In this document: one piece after another, positions 8,412 to 16,657 of the stretch
How the letters are laid out: each line of letters starts with the position of its first letter
Position numbering within the stretch: position 1 is the stretch's first letter
Source of the DNA: Streptomyces sp. AC1-42W
GTDB taxonomy: Bacteria; Actinomycetota; Actinomycetes; Streptomycetales; Streptomycetaceae
DNA length: 64,000 bases
Direction: 5' to 3'
Assembly (NCBI RefSeq): GCF_003248355.1
Contig: NZ_QKWY01000003.1
Location: 1 to 64,000 of the forward strand
Program-made: the position numbers and the translations under genes
Notes under the pieces: model-generated
Told to the model about the DNA's origin: nothing
What the model saw: only the letters and a program-made list of their open reading frames with translations
Database searches by the model: none

Positions 8412-8675
8412 TCATGCGGGTTTGCCGCCGGGGGGTTCGTGGCCGGTGCAGAGGGCCGCGAACAGGCCGCCGAGTGGGACGTCGAAGGCGTGGCCGAGGG
8501 CGTGCCAGGTGGCGAGGGATCCGATGGTGCGGCCTTGCTCGATTTCGATGAGGGTACGTCTGGACAGGCCGGTTCGGGTGGCGAGTTCGTCGTAGCTCCA
8601 GCCGCGGTCGCCTCGCAGGCGCGCAAGTTCGAGGCGCAGCGCGTCGAGGTCGGGGTCGGGCGGCAAGATCGTCAC
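8412..8675 (-). CDS. XRE-family helix-turn-helix regulator (small)
   Basis: An 87-aa protein from the GTG at 8675; a longer in-frame start at 8750 would add 25 unlikely residues. It is almost entirely one HTH_3 domain: LRLELARLRGDRGWSYDELA, TRTGLSRRTLIEIEQGR, then TIGSLATWHALGHAFDVPLG. It probably binds DNA as a dimer and could control the degenerate DUF6083 gene that follows on the same strand. No ligand-binding domain is present. The ribosome site is weak. Confidence 0.75.
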   Translation of the reverse strand: MTILPPDPDLDALRLELARLRGDRGWSYDELATRTGLSRRTLIEIEQGRTIGSLATWHALGHAFDVPLGGLFAALCTGHEPPGGKPA

Positions 8676-8831
8676 CCGCCCATCGCACGGTGCAGACCCC
8701 TGCCCTATTCGCGTGGATGGCCACTCCAACGGAAGGGCAGAGGTCTGCACTACGGTGTGCGGCCGTCACAACACCTCCCCGCCGGCCGTGTCAGGCCGGG
8801 CGGGACACGGCAGAGAAGAGACCAGCGGCAG

Positions 8832-9461
8832 ATGAGGCCGTGCACCACGCGCCCGCCGGCGTCCCGCACGTGGACCGTCGAACTACGGCCCCAGCCGCAG
8901 GGCCCGCGCCTCGTCTGCGCCCAGTGCGGCCTCACTCCCAAAACCCTCCAGGGACGCACCGCACGGTCCGCGGCCCTGGCCCATCTGGCCCGGCACGCCC
9001 GCCTCTCGCTCCTCCCCCAGCACCTGCGGACCTGCCAGTGCCACGAACGCGGCTGCCGCTGGCATCCACGCCATCGCGGCTGCGACGGTCCGCTCCTGCT
9101 CGTCCTCTCCCGCGAGCACGGCGGCCGACTCTGGCGACTCGCCGACAGCTGCACCGCCTGCGCCCGGGCCATGAAGGACGCCTGCATCGTCCCCGACACC
9201 ACGCTCACCATGCCCCCGGCGGCCCGCCGCGCGAACAGACCGGTCACGGCCGGCAGAAGACCGGCCGGCCTTCAGGACGTGGACAGGAGCCTGGTGCGCA
9301 ACATGCTCAGCCACCTCGCCACCTCGCTCCCCGCGGGAATCAGCCCGCAGGCACGGCTGGTGGCCCTGCAGTGCGTCCTGCCCTCTCTGACACCGTTGGG
9401 TGAGACGCCCCGAAATGATCAGATATTGTGGGCGGGTACGACAGGAGAACCACCCGCATGA
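8832..9461 (+). pseudogene. Cys-rich conserved hypothetical protein, 3' end replaced by the IS3 element
   Basis: From the ATG at 8832 the frame reads WTVELRPQPQGPRLVCAQCG, then LAHLARHARLSLLPQHLRTC and QCHERGCRWHPRHRGCDGPL, then RLADSCTACARAMKDA. The paired Cys/His motifs (CAQC, CQCHERGC, CTAC) suggest zinc binding. I do not recognise a named family. The natural sequence probably ends near 9400, where the left end of the IS3 element begins; the last 20 or so codons to 9461 are element sequence. It is therefore a 3'-truncated gene. Confidence 0.5.
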
Positions 9462-9841
9462 CCAGCACCAAGCCCGCCGGGCAGGATCCGGCGCCGAAGC
9501 CGAAGCGCCGCCGTTTCGCCCCCGAGTACAAGCTGCGGATCGTCGCCGAGTACGACGCGGCCCCCGCCGGGGACAAGGGCGCTGTCCTGCGCCGGGAGAG
9601 GCTGTACCACTCGCACATCATCGAGTGGCGGCAGGCCAGGGATGCGGGCGCGCTGGAGAAGCTGACCGATCACCGCACCAGCCCCGCCCGCCCGAGGAAG
9701 CACCCGGCCGAGGCGGAGAACGACAGGCTGCGCAGGCAGGTGGAACGGCTGGAGAAGGAGCTGGCGAAGAACCGCGCCGCGGTGGAGGTGCTGGGAAAAG
9801 CTGTCGCGCTGTTGGAATCGGTCTCCGACAGCGCGGACTGA
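9458..9841 (+). CDS. IS3-family transposase OrfA
   Basis: A 127-aa protein with an HTH start (KPKRRRFAPEYKLRIVAEYD), then HIIEWRQARDAGALEKL. A C-terminal leucine-zipper-like coiled coil follows (ENDRLRRQVERLEKELAKN). The ATG at 9458 follows ACAGGAGAAC. Near the end the mRNA has the slippery heptamer G GGA AAA (9793-9799), which would shift ribosomes into orfB to make the OrfAB transposase. OrfA alone usually binds the ends and modulates transposition. Confidence 0.9.
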   Translation: MTSTKPAGQDPAPKPKRRRFAPEYKLRIVAEYDAAPAGDKGAVLRRERLYHSHIIEWRQARDAGALEKLTDHRTSPARPRKHPAEAENDRLRRQVERLEKELAKNRAAVEVLGKAVALLESVSDSAD

Positions 9842-10866
9842 ACGACGTCCTCGAACATCATCTGCACGCCCTGGTCGAGCAGCTCGCTCCGCACGTGGGC
9901 ATCGTGGTGGCGTGCCGTCTGACGGGACGCTCCCGGGCCACCCACCACCGGCGGCTCAACCCGGCCCCGCCCAGGCCGAAGGCTCCGCGTCCGGCGCCGG
10001 TCAACGCGCTGTCGGCGGCCGAGCGGCGGGCGGTGCTGGAGCTGATGAACCGGCCCGAGTACGTGGACCTGCCGCCCGCGCAGGTCTATGCCCGCGAGCT
10101 GGACGAGGGCCGTTACCACTGTTCCGAGCGCACGATGTACCGGATCCTGAAGGAAGCCGGTCAGGACGGCGAACGCCGCCGGCGGGCCACCCATCCTCCC
10201 CGCACCATTCCCGAACTCGTCGCCGACGGGCCTTCCCAGGTCTGGAGCTGGGACATCACCCGCCTGGCCGGCCCGGCGAAGGGAGTCTGGTTCCACGGCT
10301 ACGTGATCCTCGACATCTACTCCCGCTATGTCGTCGGCCACACCGTCGAGCAGGCCGAATCAGCGGCGCGAGCCGAGGAGTTGATCCAAGAGGCGATCGA
10401 CCGCAACGGGATCGTGCCGCACACCGTTCACGCCGACCGCGGCACCTCGATGACCTCCAGGCAGGTCTCCCAGATGCTTCTCGACCTGGGCGTCACCCGA
10501 AGCCACTCCAGACCCAGGGTCAGCAACGACAACCCGTACAGCGAGAGCCGGTTCCGCACCACGAAGTACCAGTCGGACTACCCCGAACGCTTCGATTCCC
10601 TCGCCCACGCACGCGAGTGGATGGACGCGTTCATCTCGCACTACAACCACGTCCACCGGCACTCCGGGATCGGCTACCACACCCCGGCCAGCGTCCATTT
10701 CGGCACCGCCGACCTCGTCCGCGAGCAACGGGCGGCCACCCTCACGGTCGCGTTCGAGCAGCACCCCGAACGCTTCAACCACCGGCCCGTGCCACCGAAG
10801 ATCCCCCAGCAGGGATGGATCAACGACCCCACCCGACGACACGAATCACAACAACACAGTTCATAG
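9799..10866 (+). CDS. IS3-family transposase OrfB (made by -1 frameshift from orfA)
   Basis: The frame continues from the shift site as GKSCRAVGIGLRQRGLNDVL and then has the IS3/IS150-type HTH_21 region. The rve integrase domain carries the DDE triad: Asp in SQVWSWDITRLAGP, Asp in HTVHADRGTSMTS and Glu in NPYSESRFRTTKYQ. FISHYNHVHRHSGIGYHTP is the conserved C-terminal block. There is no convincing independent start codon, which supports synthesis as OrfAB. All catalytic residues are present, so the element may be active. Confidence 0.9.
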   Translation, partial: SCRAVGIGLRQRGLNDVLEHHLHALVEQLAPHVGIVVACRLTGRSRATHHRRLNPAPPRPKAPRPAPVNALSAAERRAVLELMNRPEYVDLPPAQVYARELDEGRYHCSERTMYRILKEAGQDGERRRRATHPPRTIPELVADGPSQVWSWDITRLAGPAKGVWFHGYVILDIYSRYVVGHTVEQAESAARAEELIQEAIDRNGIVPHTVHADRGTSMTSRQVSQMLLDLGVTRSHSRPRVSNDNPYSESRFRTTKYQSDYPERFDSLAHAREWMDAFISHYNHVHRHSGIGYHTPASVHFGTADLVREQRAATLTVAFEQHPERFNHRPVPPKIPQQGWINDPTRRHESQQHSS

Positions 10867-10894
10867 CCGCACAATCGTTTCATTTGACTTGACA

Positions 10895-11220
10895 GCTACC
10901 GTTCCACCGTCGCGGCCAGCAGCGGCGAGACGTTGCTGGCGACCCACCCTCGGGCGATCGGCCGCGGGGTCCGCGTCGTCGAAGAGGCCCACTGGGACGG
11001 CCTGCCCACCGGCAGAGGACGTCGCACCACAACCGGAGACGTCCTGCCCCAGCCCCGCCAAGAGCGTCCGCTGGGCGAGGAGGCCGGACCTCTGCAGGCC
11101 CTGCTGAACCGGGCCGCGGCCACCCGCGTCGAGGTCGGTCGCCGGCCACTGTCGGTCTATGACGAGCTGACCGGAACCCGTCCCTTCACCACCCGTCCGA
11201 GCACGAGGGAAACGTCTTGA
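10895..11220 (+). pseudogene. istA: C-terminal fragment of IS21-family transposase IstA
   Basis: Open frame directly after the IS3 right end: GRGVRVVEEAHWDGLPTGRG, then LQALLNRAAATRVEVGRRPL, SVYDELTGTRPFTTRPS and a TGA at 11218-11220. A short C-terminal tail of this kind directly before istB is typical of IstA. All of the HTH and DDE domains are missing, removed by the IS3 insertion or an associated deletion, so the IS21 copy cannot transpose by itself. Confidence 0.75.
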
Positions 11221-11987
11221 GCGAGCTGGTCTCCACCCGCATCCGCATCACGGCCGGCAAGCTCGGCCTGCCCCACCTGGCCGAAACGATCAATGAGTTT
11301 ACCCGCCGGGCCGACGAGGGGAAGATGGGCTACCACGACTTCCTCGACCTGGTCCTGTCCGAGGAACTCGCCGTCCGCGACGACCGCCGCTTCCGCCAGG
11401 GCCTACGGCTCTCCCGGCTGCCGCACCACAAGACGCTCGACGAATACGACTTCGCCTTCCAGCCCGACCTCGACCCGCGGAAGGTCAAGGACCTTGCCAC
11501 CCTCTCGTTCGTCGAGGACAAGGCGAACGCCGCCCTGCTCGGGCCGCCCGGGGTCGGCAAGACGCACATCGCCGTCGCCTTGGCGGTCGCGGCCTGCCGG
11601 GCCGGCTACTCGATCTACTTCACCAGCCTCGACGACATGGTCCGCAACCTCAAAGCCGCCGAGGCCGCCGGACGGCTGACGAACAAGCTCGGCACTTACC
11701 TGCGACCGAGCGTTCTCGTGGTCGACGAGGTCGGCTACCAGCCCCTCGAACGCGCGGAAGCGAACCTGGTCTTCCAGGTCATCTCCAAGCGTTACGAGAA
11801 GGGCTCGATCATCCTGACCTCGAACAAAACCTTCAGCGAATGGGGCCAGGTCTTCGGCGACGAGGTCCTCGCCACCGCCATCCTCGACCGGCTCCTCCAC
11901 CACTGCGAAGTGATCTCCATCAACGGCCCCAGCTACCGGCTCAAGAACCGCCTCAAGGCCATCGAGCGAGAAAACGACATGGCCTGA
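11217..11987 (+). CDS. istB: IS21-family helper ATPase IstB
   Basis: A 256-aa AAA+ protein starting at a TTG that overlaps the istA stop by 3 nt, the usual translational coupling of IS21. Walker A is LLGPPGVGKTHIAVALA, Walker B is VLVVDEVGYQPLERAEANL, and sensor-like IILTSNKTFSEWGQVFGDEV follows. The C-terminus is LHHCEVISINGPSYRLKNRL. The length is normal (about 250-265 aa) and the gene appears intact, but its transposase partner is truncated. IstB directs target choice and stimulates IstA. Confidence 0.92.
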   Translation: MSELVSTRIRITAGKLGLPHLAETINEFTRRADEGKMGYHDFLDLVLSEELAVRDDRRFRQGLRLSRLPHHKTLDEYDFAFQPDLDPRKVKDLATLSFVEDKANAALLGPPGVGKTHIAVALAVAACRAGYSIYFTSLDDMVRNLKAAEAAGRLTNKLGTYLRPSVLVVDEVGYQPLERAEANLVFQVISKRYEKGSIILTSNKTFSEWGQVFGDEVLATAILDRLLHHCEVISINGPSYRLKNRLKAIERENDMA

Positions 11988-12022
11988 CCATCCACGACGC
12001 TTCCGGCGGCCGAGCATGTTGG

Positions 12023-12397
12023 TCAGTCGTTGATCACCCGTTGAAAGATCCCAGAGAACTCGCCGTTCTCGATCAGGCCGGCGATCAAGCCGGTCATGCT
12101 GCCGATGCCGGAATCCCTGACTATCAGGCCGTCCGAGACCCAGAAATACCGACCCCCGAGAGCCTCGTCGGTCCCTGCCCAGAGCTTCATCAGGCGCTCG
12201 ACTTCCGCGACGGTGAACACGGTCGCGGTCCAACAGGATCCGTCCTGCAGGGTCACGAAGACATCGACGTTGCAGACCTCGTCCAAGTCCTCGCCGTCGC
12301 TGGGCAGGAACGACGCCTGGAAGTTCTCCATGCGGACCCGATACCAGGGCTCGTCCCAGCCTCGCTCGATCGGCTCCGACGATGTGCTGGGGCTCAT
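12023..12397 (-). CDS. Conserved hypothetical protein, paralogue of the 17090-17434 gene
   Basis: 124 aa from the ATG at 12397; the frame is open to 12496, but the shared sequence begins close to this ATG. Core: WYRVRMENFQASFLPSDGED, LDEVCNVDVFVTLQDGSCW, TVFTVAEVERLMKLW, then VSDGLIVRDSGIGSMTGLI. The paralogue at 17.1 kb shares GEDLDEVCNVD, a DG-W-TVFT-EV block and DGLIVRD-G-SM. No signal peptide or membrane segment is seen. I do not recognise the family; a small cytosolic accessory or immunity-type protein is possible but unproven. Confidence 0.6.
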   Translation of the reverse strand: MSPSTSSEPIERGWDEPWYRVRMENFQASFLPSDGEDLDEVCNVDVFVTLQDGSCWTATVFTVAEVERLMKLWAGTDEALGGRYFWVSDGLIVRDSGIGSMTGLIAGLIENGEFSGIFQRVIND

Positions 12398-12497
12398 CGC
12401 GTGAGTGTCCCTGCCCAGGTCATCGATCTCAACCGAGATCCTCTGTCCCGTTGCCGCTGCCCGCGGCCAGAGCCGGGGACGTTCGTCCGTACACAAC

Positions 12498-12666
12498 TGG
12501 GGAGAAAAGTCCGTACGCCGACACCGGGCCCGGAGGCATCGACGGACCGCTGATGAGGGGCTTGAGCACCGGTTTCACCCGAGCCGGGAGAGCTCTCCGT
12601 AACGTGGATGTGGCAGCTCGGTGCCCAGGCAAGGCCGGACGAGAACGTGAGCGGAGGGGCCTGCAC
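12498..12666 (+). ncRNA. Candidate bridge-RNA region of the IS110 element (left non-coding end)
   Basis: About 170 bp of non-coding DNA directly precede the IS110 transposase. Many IS110-group elements transcribe a structured bridge RNA from this left-end segment, which programs target and donor recognition. The stretch contains a self-complementary GGAGAGCTCTCC (12587-12598) and other GC-rich arms. Limits and folding were not computed and the element ends are not fixed, so this is an inference from position and family. Confidence 0.3.
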
Positions 12667-13869
12667 GTGATCGACACCGGCGACATCGACGTCTTCCTCG
12701 GCCTGGACGTCGGCAAGGGCGAACACCACGCCACCGCCGTCACCCCGGCCGGGAAGAAAGCCTTCGACAAGCGCCTGCCCAACACCGAACCCAAGCTCCG
12801 CGAGCTGTTCGCGAAACTCCAGGCCAAGCACGGGACAGTGCTGGTCGTGGTCGATCAGCCGGCTTCGATCGGCGCCCTGCCGCTGGCGGTCGCCCAGGAC
12901 GTGGGCTGCCCGGTCGCCCACCTGCCCGGCCTGACGATGCGCCGGATCGCCGACCTCTACCCGGGCGAGGCCAAGACGGACGCGAAGGACGCGTTCATCA
13001 TCGCGGACGCGGCCCGCGCGATGCCGCACACGCTGCGGACGATCGACGGCGAGGACGAGACGATCGCCGAGCTGGAGATGATCGTCGGCTTCGACGACGA
13101 CCTCGCCGGGGAAGCAACCCGGGTCGCGAACCGGCTGCACGGCCTGCTGACCCAGATCCATCCCTCGCTGGAACGGGTGCTGGGACCGCGGTTGCAGCAC
13201 CCGGCCGTCCTCACACTGCTGCAACGGTTCGGATCCCCGGCCCAGATACGCAAGGCCGGACGCCGACGGCTGATCACCCTGCTGCGGCCGAAGGCACCGC
13301 GGATGGCCGAGCGCCTGATCGAGGAGATCTTCGCCGCCCTGGACGAGCAGACCGTCACCGTTCCGGGGACCGAGGCGGCCGCGTTGATCGTCCCGAGCCT
13401 GGCCGGATCCCTGGCCGCCGTCCTTGACCAGCGGAAACTGCTGGCCAAGCGGATCGAGGAACTCCTGGAGGACCACCCTCTTTCGAAGGTCCTGACGTCG
13501 ATGCCGGGAGTCGGTGTCAGGACCGGAGCCCGGATCCTGATCGAGGTCGGCGACGGCAGCACCTTCCCGACCGCCGGCCACCTCGCCGCCTACGCAGGTC
13601 TCGCCCCGGCAACCCGGAGCTCGGGCTCCTCGATCCGCGGCGAACAGCCCTCCCGGAGGGGAAACAAGCAGCTCAAACGGGCCTTCTTCCTCTCCGCGTT
13701 CGCCGCACTCGGCGACCCGGCATCGCGGGCCTACTACGACAAGAAGATCACCCAAGGGAAGCACCACACCCAGGCCCTGCTCTGCCTCGCCAGACGCCGG
13801 GCCGACGTCCTGTTCGCGATGCTCCGCGACGGAACCTTCTGCGAACCCCGGCCCGCTGCGGCCAGGTGA
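12667..13869 (+). CDS. IS110-family transposase (DEDD recombinase)
   Basis: 400 aa from the GTG at 12667, which follows a GGAGGGG ribosome site. The N-terminal RuvC-like domain has DVFLGLDVGKGEHHATAVTP, VLVVVDQPASIGALP and the KTDAKDAFIIADAAR block that supply the acidic DEDD residues. The C-terminal Transposase_20 domain has LTSMPGVGVRTGARILIEVG and YAGLAPATRSSGSS, with the catalytic-Ser region. The length is standard for IS110 and no frame damage is seen. Such elements usually lack classical terminal inverted repeats. Confidence 0.92.
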   Translation: MIDTGDIDVFLGLDVGKGEHHATAVTPAGKKAFDKRLPNTEPKLRELFAKLQAKHGTVLVVVDQPASIGALPLAVAQDVGCPVAHLPGLTMRRIADLYPGEAKTDAKDAFIIADAARAMPHTLRTIDGEDETIAELEMIVGFDDDLAGEATRVANRLHGLLTQIHPSLERVLGPRLQHPAVLTLLQRFGSPAQIRKAGRRRLITLLRPKAPRMAERLIEEIFAALDEQTVTVPGTEAAALIVPSLAGSLAAVLDQRKLLAKRIEELLEDHPLSKVLTSMPGVGVRTGARILIEVGDGSTFPTAGHLAAYAGLAPATRSSGSSIRGEQPSRRGNKQLKRAFFLSAFAALGDPASRAYYDKKITQGKHHTQALLCLARRRADVLFAMLRDGTFCEPRPAAAR

Positions 13870-13887
13870 GGGGTCCAGGCTGCTCGA

Positions 13888-14121
13888 TCAGTCCTCCGGC
13901 CGAAGCCGCTGACGAGCGGCCTCAAGCCGCTGGTCATAGTCAGGTGCGAACAGCTCAGGAAGCGCCTTGTCGAGCGTTCCGGCAATCCGATGGATCGGCG
14001 CCCAGACCGCCGGATCGTCAACAACGCGGCTGAGGTCCGTCATCTGGAGCTTCTCCAGCCAGTGCGACAGCACCAGTGCCTCGTCACTTGTGAGCTTGAT
14101 CGTCACCTGACTATCACTCAT
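13888..14121 (-). CDS. Small conserved hypothetical protein
   Basis: 77 aa from the ATG at 14121, chosen because AGGTGG lies 7-8 nt upstream. It reads VTIKLTSDEALVLSHWLEKL, then DLSRVVDDPAVWAPIHRIAG and LDKALPELFAPDYDQRLEAA. Small proteins with a T-(I/L)-x-L-T-x-DEALVL-x-WL start are common in Streptomyces, often as orphans next to toxin/immunity-like genes. No function is known. It is convergent with the IS110 transposase, with 18 bp between them. Confidence 0.6.
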   Translation of the reverse strand: MSDSQVTIKLTSDEALVLSHWLEKLQMTDLSRVVDDPAVWAPIHRIAGTLDKALPELFAPDYDQRLEAARQRLRPED

Positions 14122-14695
14122 GCACGCCACCTACGGCTCGGCCCGCCCTTGACCACACGAACCTACTGGCCTTGGACCTTGACCAAACACATAGGGGCAC
14201 CCCCCCCCGGAGCCCGGGGCCTGCTTCGGGTGGAGATCGCCACCACCACTTCACACCACTGGGCAGGAAGACCTGTCCGTGTCCTGGACCCTCAGCCTGT
14301 CGATCCGGACGGGGAATACGGGGGCTGGTAAACCGGTCTGCCGCAGGTGAGCGTTCGCCGCTGCCTCGCGGCGAAGCCGGCCTCGTCGGCGCCCGAGGCA
14401 GACACTCCACCGCGCCGGCCCCGTGCGCTTCGAAACCGGAAATCACCCCTTCGCCGACCTGTCCAGCACGTGATCCGAGCGGGACGATCCGTGTGCGGTG
14501 ATCGACGTGGGCGAGCACACCCAGTAGCTTTCACACAGAGGTTCGATCAGGTGCTTCACGTCAGAGAGACGAGTCCGACTGAATGCCGGCATATGCACCC
14601 CGGTACTCCCGTGGGGACGGCATCGTTAGGCAGCACACCGAGATCGCCTGCCACAGGGTGGCCTCGGGGATCTGAGGGGGAGGAAGAGGAATCCG
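14122..14695. other. Intergenic region without a convincing gene
   Basis: 574 bp. All open frames are Arg/Pro/Gly-rich and match no family I know. There is a run of nine C residues at 14200-14208. The last 25 bp hold a strong GGGGAGGAAG ribosome site for the DUF5131 gene, so its promoter probably lies in the right half. Confidence 0.6.
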
Positions 14696-15442
14696 GTGAG
14701 TAACCGCAGCGCCATCGAGTGGACCGAGGCGACCTGGAACCCCACGACCGGGTGCGACAGGGTCTCCTCCGGTTGCGACAACTGCTATGCCCTGGCACTT
14801 GCGAAACGGCTCAAGGCCATGGGCGCGCCGAAGTACCAGCGGGACGGGGATCCGCGAACGTCCGGCCCGGGGTTCGATGTGACGCTGCATCCGGACTCCC
14901 TGCGCATCCCGTACGAGTGGAAGGCACCGCGGGTGGTGTTCGTCAATTCGATGTCGGACCTGTTCCACGCCAGGGTGCCGTTGGACTTCGTCCGCCAGGT
15001 GTTTCAGGTCATGGCCGATACGCCGCAGCACACCTACCAGGTGCTGACCAAGCGGGCGCGGCGCCTGCGCCAGCTCGCACCGAAGCTGGACTGGCCGGCG
15101 AACCTCTGGATGGGCGTCTCTGTCGAGTCCGAAGCCGAACTGCCGCGCGTCGACGACCTGCGCCGGGTGCCGGCTGCCGTGCGGTTCCTGTCCTGCGAGC
15201 CGCTGCTGGGGCCTTTGTCCGGACTGGACCTGGAAGGCATTCACTGGGTCATCGCCGGTGGCGAGTCCGGCCCGAACCACCGGGGCCTGGACCAGGCGTG
15301 GGTGACGCAGATCCGCGATGCCTGCCAGGAGGCCGACGTGGCGTTCTTCTTCAAGCAGTGGGGCGGGCGCACCCCGAAGGCCGGCGGCCGGCTCCTGGAG
15401 GGCCGCACCTGGGATCAGATGCCGCTGCCCGTCCCGGCCTGA
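14696..15442 (+). CDS. DUF5131 (phage Gp37/Gp68) three-Cys-motif protein
   Basis: 248 aa from the GTG at 14696. The N-terminus has the three-Cys cluster TGCDRVSSGCDNCYALALAK, after the family start SAIEWTEATWNP. Then come VVFVNSMSDLFHARVP, HTYQVLTKRARRL, LWMGVSVESEAE, RFLSCEPLLGPL and WVIAGGESGPNHRGLD, in the normal DUF5131 order. The family is related in fold to radical-SAM-like proteins and is found in phages and mobile islands; the reaction is unknown. It is convergent with a TcmP gene, its usual genomic partner. Length and motifs are intact. Confidence 0.9.
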   Translation: MSNRSAIEWTEATWNPTTGCDRVSSGCDNCYALALAKRLKAMGAPKYQRDGDPRTSGPGFDVTLHPDSLRIPYEWKAPRVVFVNSMSDLFHARVPLDFVRQVFQVMADTPQHTYQVLTKRARRLRQLAPKLDWPANLWMGVSVESEAELPRVDDLRRVPAAVRFLSCEPLLGPLSGLDLEGIHWVIAGGESGPNHRGLDQAWVTQIRDACQEADVAFFFKQWGGRTPKAGGRLLEGRTWDQMPLPVPA

Positions 15443-15456
15443 CACACAAAGCAGAG

Positions 15457-15485
15457 GTGGCCGGGCCCGAGACGGGCCCGGCCAC
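15457..15485. terminator. Bidirectional hairpin between DUF5131 and tcmP
   Basis: A perfect stem with 12-bp arms: GTGGCCGGGCCC at 15457-15468, a 5-nt GAGAC loop, then GGGCCCGGCCAC at 15474-15485. It lies in the 48-bp gap between two convergent stop codons, so it can serve as a terminator in both directions. There is no T-tract, which is common in Streptomyces. Confidence 0.75.
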
Positions 15486-15490
15486 AGCGG

Positions 15491-16657
15491 TCAGGCGGAC
15501 AGAACGCCGGGAGCGACGGTGATCTCCCGGGTCCGCTTCACGCCGACGCCGTTGCTGGGAGTTTTACCCTGCTGGTGCAGGAGCCGTACCGCCTGGCGCG
15601 CCACAGGTTCGGTCACCTGCCCGTAGTAGGACCCGAAGATCTCCAGCGTGTGGTCCACCAGCTTCACCGGGCGCCGTGTCCGCAGCAGCAGCTTCTCCAA
15701 GTTGTCCGCGATCTCCGGAAGGGCCCTGGCCTCGACTTCCTTCGGATCGGGCGCCAGCGAGAACAGCGCGTCCTCCTCCCTTTCCTCCAGCTCCTCCCAC
15801 CACGTGGCGCGTGCCCGGGCAACGGCGTCGCCGAAGACCCACAGCCCGTACGGGCTGCGGGTGGCAAACACCAACCGGTACACGGCACGCTTGCGCGGCG
15901 AGTGCGACACCGGAACCGACTGCACGACCATCCCCGTGCGGCGGGCAAGCCGTCGAGCGTACTCGGCCGCCACCGCCTCGATGGCGTCCTCGGCCGCACC
16001 GTCCCTGCCGTGGGAGGCGACCGCGTCGGCGAAGTACTCGCGCCACCACGTCCCGCCACACACATCGTCGAACCTCTGCAGTGACTTCTCGTTCCCTTTC
16101 GGGGAACGGACGTGGCCGCCCAGGCGCCACACCGCCATCATGCTGAAGTTCATCAGCAGCTCCGTCGCCGGCCGCTTCTGCGGGCGCTTGCGCGCGAGCA
16201 CTTCCACCAGGCGGTCCTGGGGCAGAACGAGCCCGCAGGGGTCCAGGAAAAGAAACAGCGGCTCCCGCACGGCACGTTCGACGACCTGGTCCAAAACGCT
16301 GTCGACCTCGCCGCGGTGGGCGTGAGCCCGCACTCCGGATGCCTGGTACTGCCCGATGACATCCTGCAGCCGGTCGTACGACTTCGCCTGCGCCTCCGAG
16401 AAGAAGCACTCCAGCGTCAGCCCCGCCCTGGCCCGCAGGTGCGAGGCAACCCGCAAGGCGATCTCGCCGGAGGCCGGCTGACCGTTCTTGTAACGGCCTT
16501 CACCTGCATACCCGTCCAGATAGACCACGCGGCTGTCGTGCGACTGCGTACCCGTCATCCCGCCGAACTGTGGTAGGTACCGCCGCAGCAATTCGTGCTT
16601 GAAGACACTGGGCAGTTCCTTGTCCGCCCAGTACTGCCCACCCGTACCCGACGACAT
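15491..16657 (-). CDS. tcmP: Three-Cys-motif partner protein TcmP
   Basis: 388 aa from the ATG at 16657. The start has YWADKELPSVFKHELLRRYL, then VVYLDGYAGEGRYKNGQP, a LFLFLDPCGLVLP motif and ATELLMNFSMMAVWRLGGHV. This is the TcmP pattern, with a methyltransferase-like fold (DG-AG-GRY, then DP-GL). The C-terminal half (KAVYRLVFATRSPYGLWV-like block and a winged-helix-like end) also fits. The family is named for its co-occurrence with three-Cys-motif DUF5131 proteins, and here the partner is convergent 48 bp away. Role unknown; a joint modification or defence function is a guess. Confidence 0.85.
   Translation of the reverse strand: MSSGTGGQYWADKELPSVFKHELLRRYLPQFGGMTGTQSHDSRVVYLDGYAGEGRYKNGQPASGEIALRVASHLRARAGLTLECFFSEAQAKSYDRLQDVIGQYQASGVRAHAHRGEVDSVLDQVVERAVREPLFLFLDPCGLVLPQDRLVEVLARKRPQKRPATELLMNFSMMAVWRLGGHVRSPKGNEKSLQRFDDVCGGTWWREYFADAVASHGRDGAAEDAIEAVAAEYARRLARRTGMVVQSVPVSHSPRKRAVYRLVFATRSPYGLWVFGDAVARARATWWEELEEREEDALFSLAPDPKEVEARALPEIADNLEKLLLRTRRPVKLVDHTLEIFGSYYGQVTEPVARQAVRLLHQQGKTPSNGVGVKRTREITVAPGVLSA

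Larger units (their letters stand above)
9401..10894. mobile_element. IS3-family insertion sequence
   Basis: It contains orfA and orfB in the -1 relation typical of IS3 elements. Weak terminal inverted repeats can be seen: the left end has AAATGATCAGATATTGTG and the reverse complement of the right end has AAATGAAACGATTGTGCG. The exact ends and a target duplication could not be confirmed, because different remnants (a Cys-rich gene and an IstA gene) flank the two sides. The absence of matching flanks suggests a deletion or rearrangement at the element. Confidence 0.75.

Noticed and set aside
13888..14121. Product as an IS110 accessory protein
   Set aside because: Opposite strand, own ribosome site and a family known as a free-standing Streptomyces protein.
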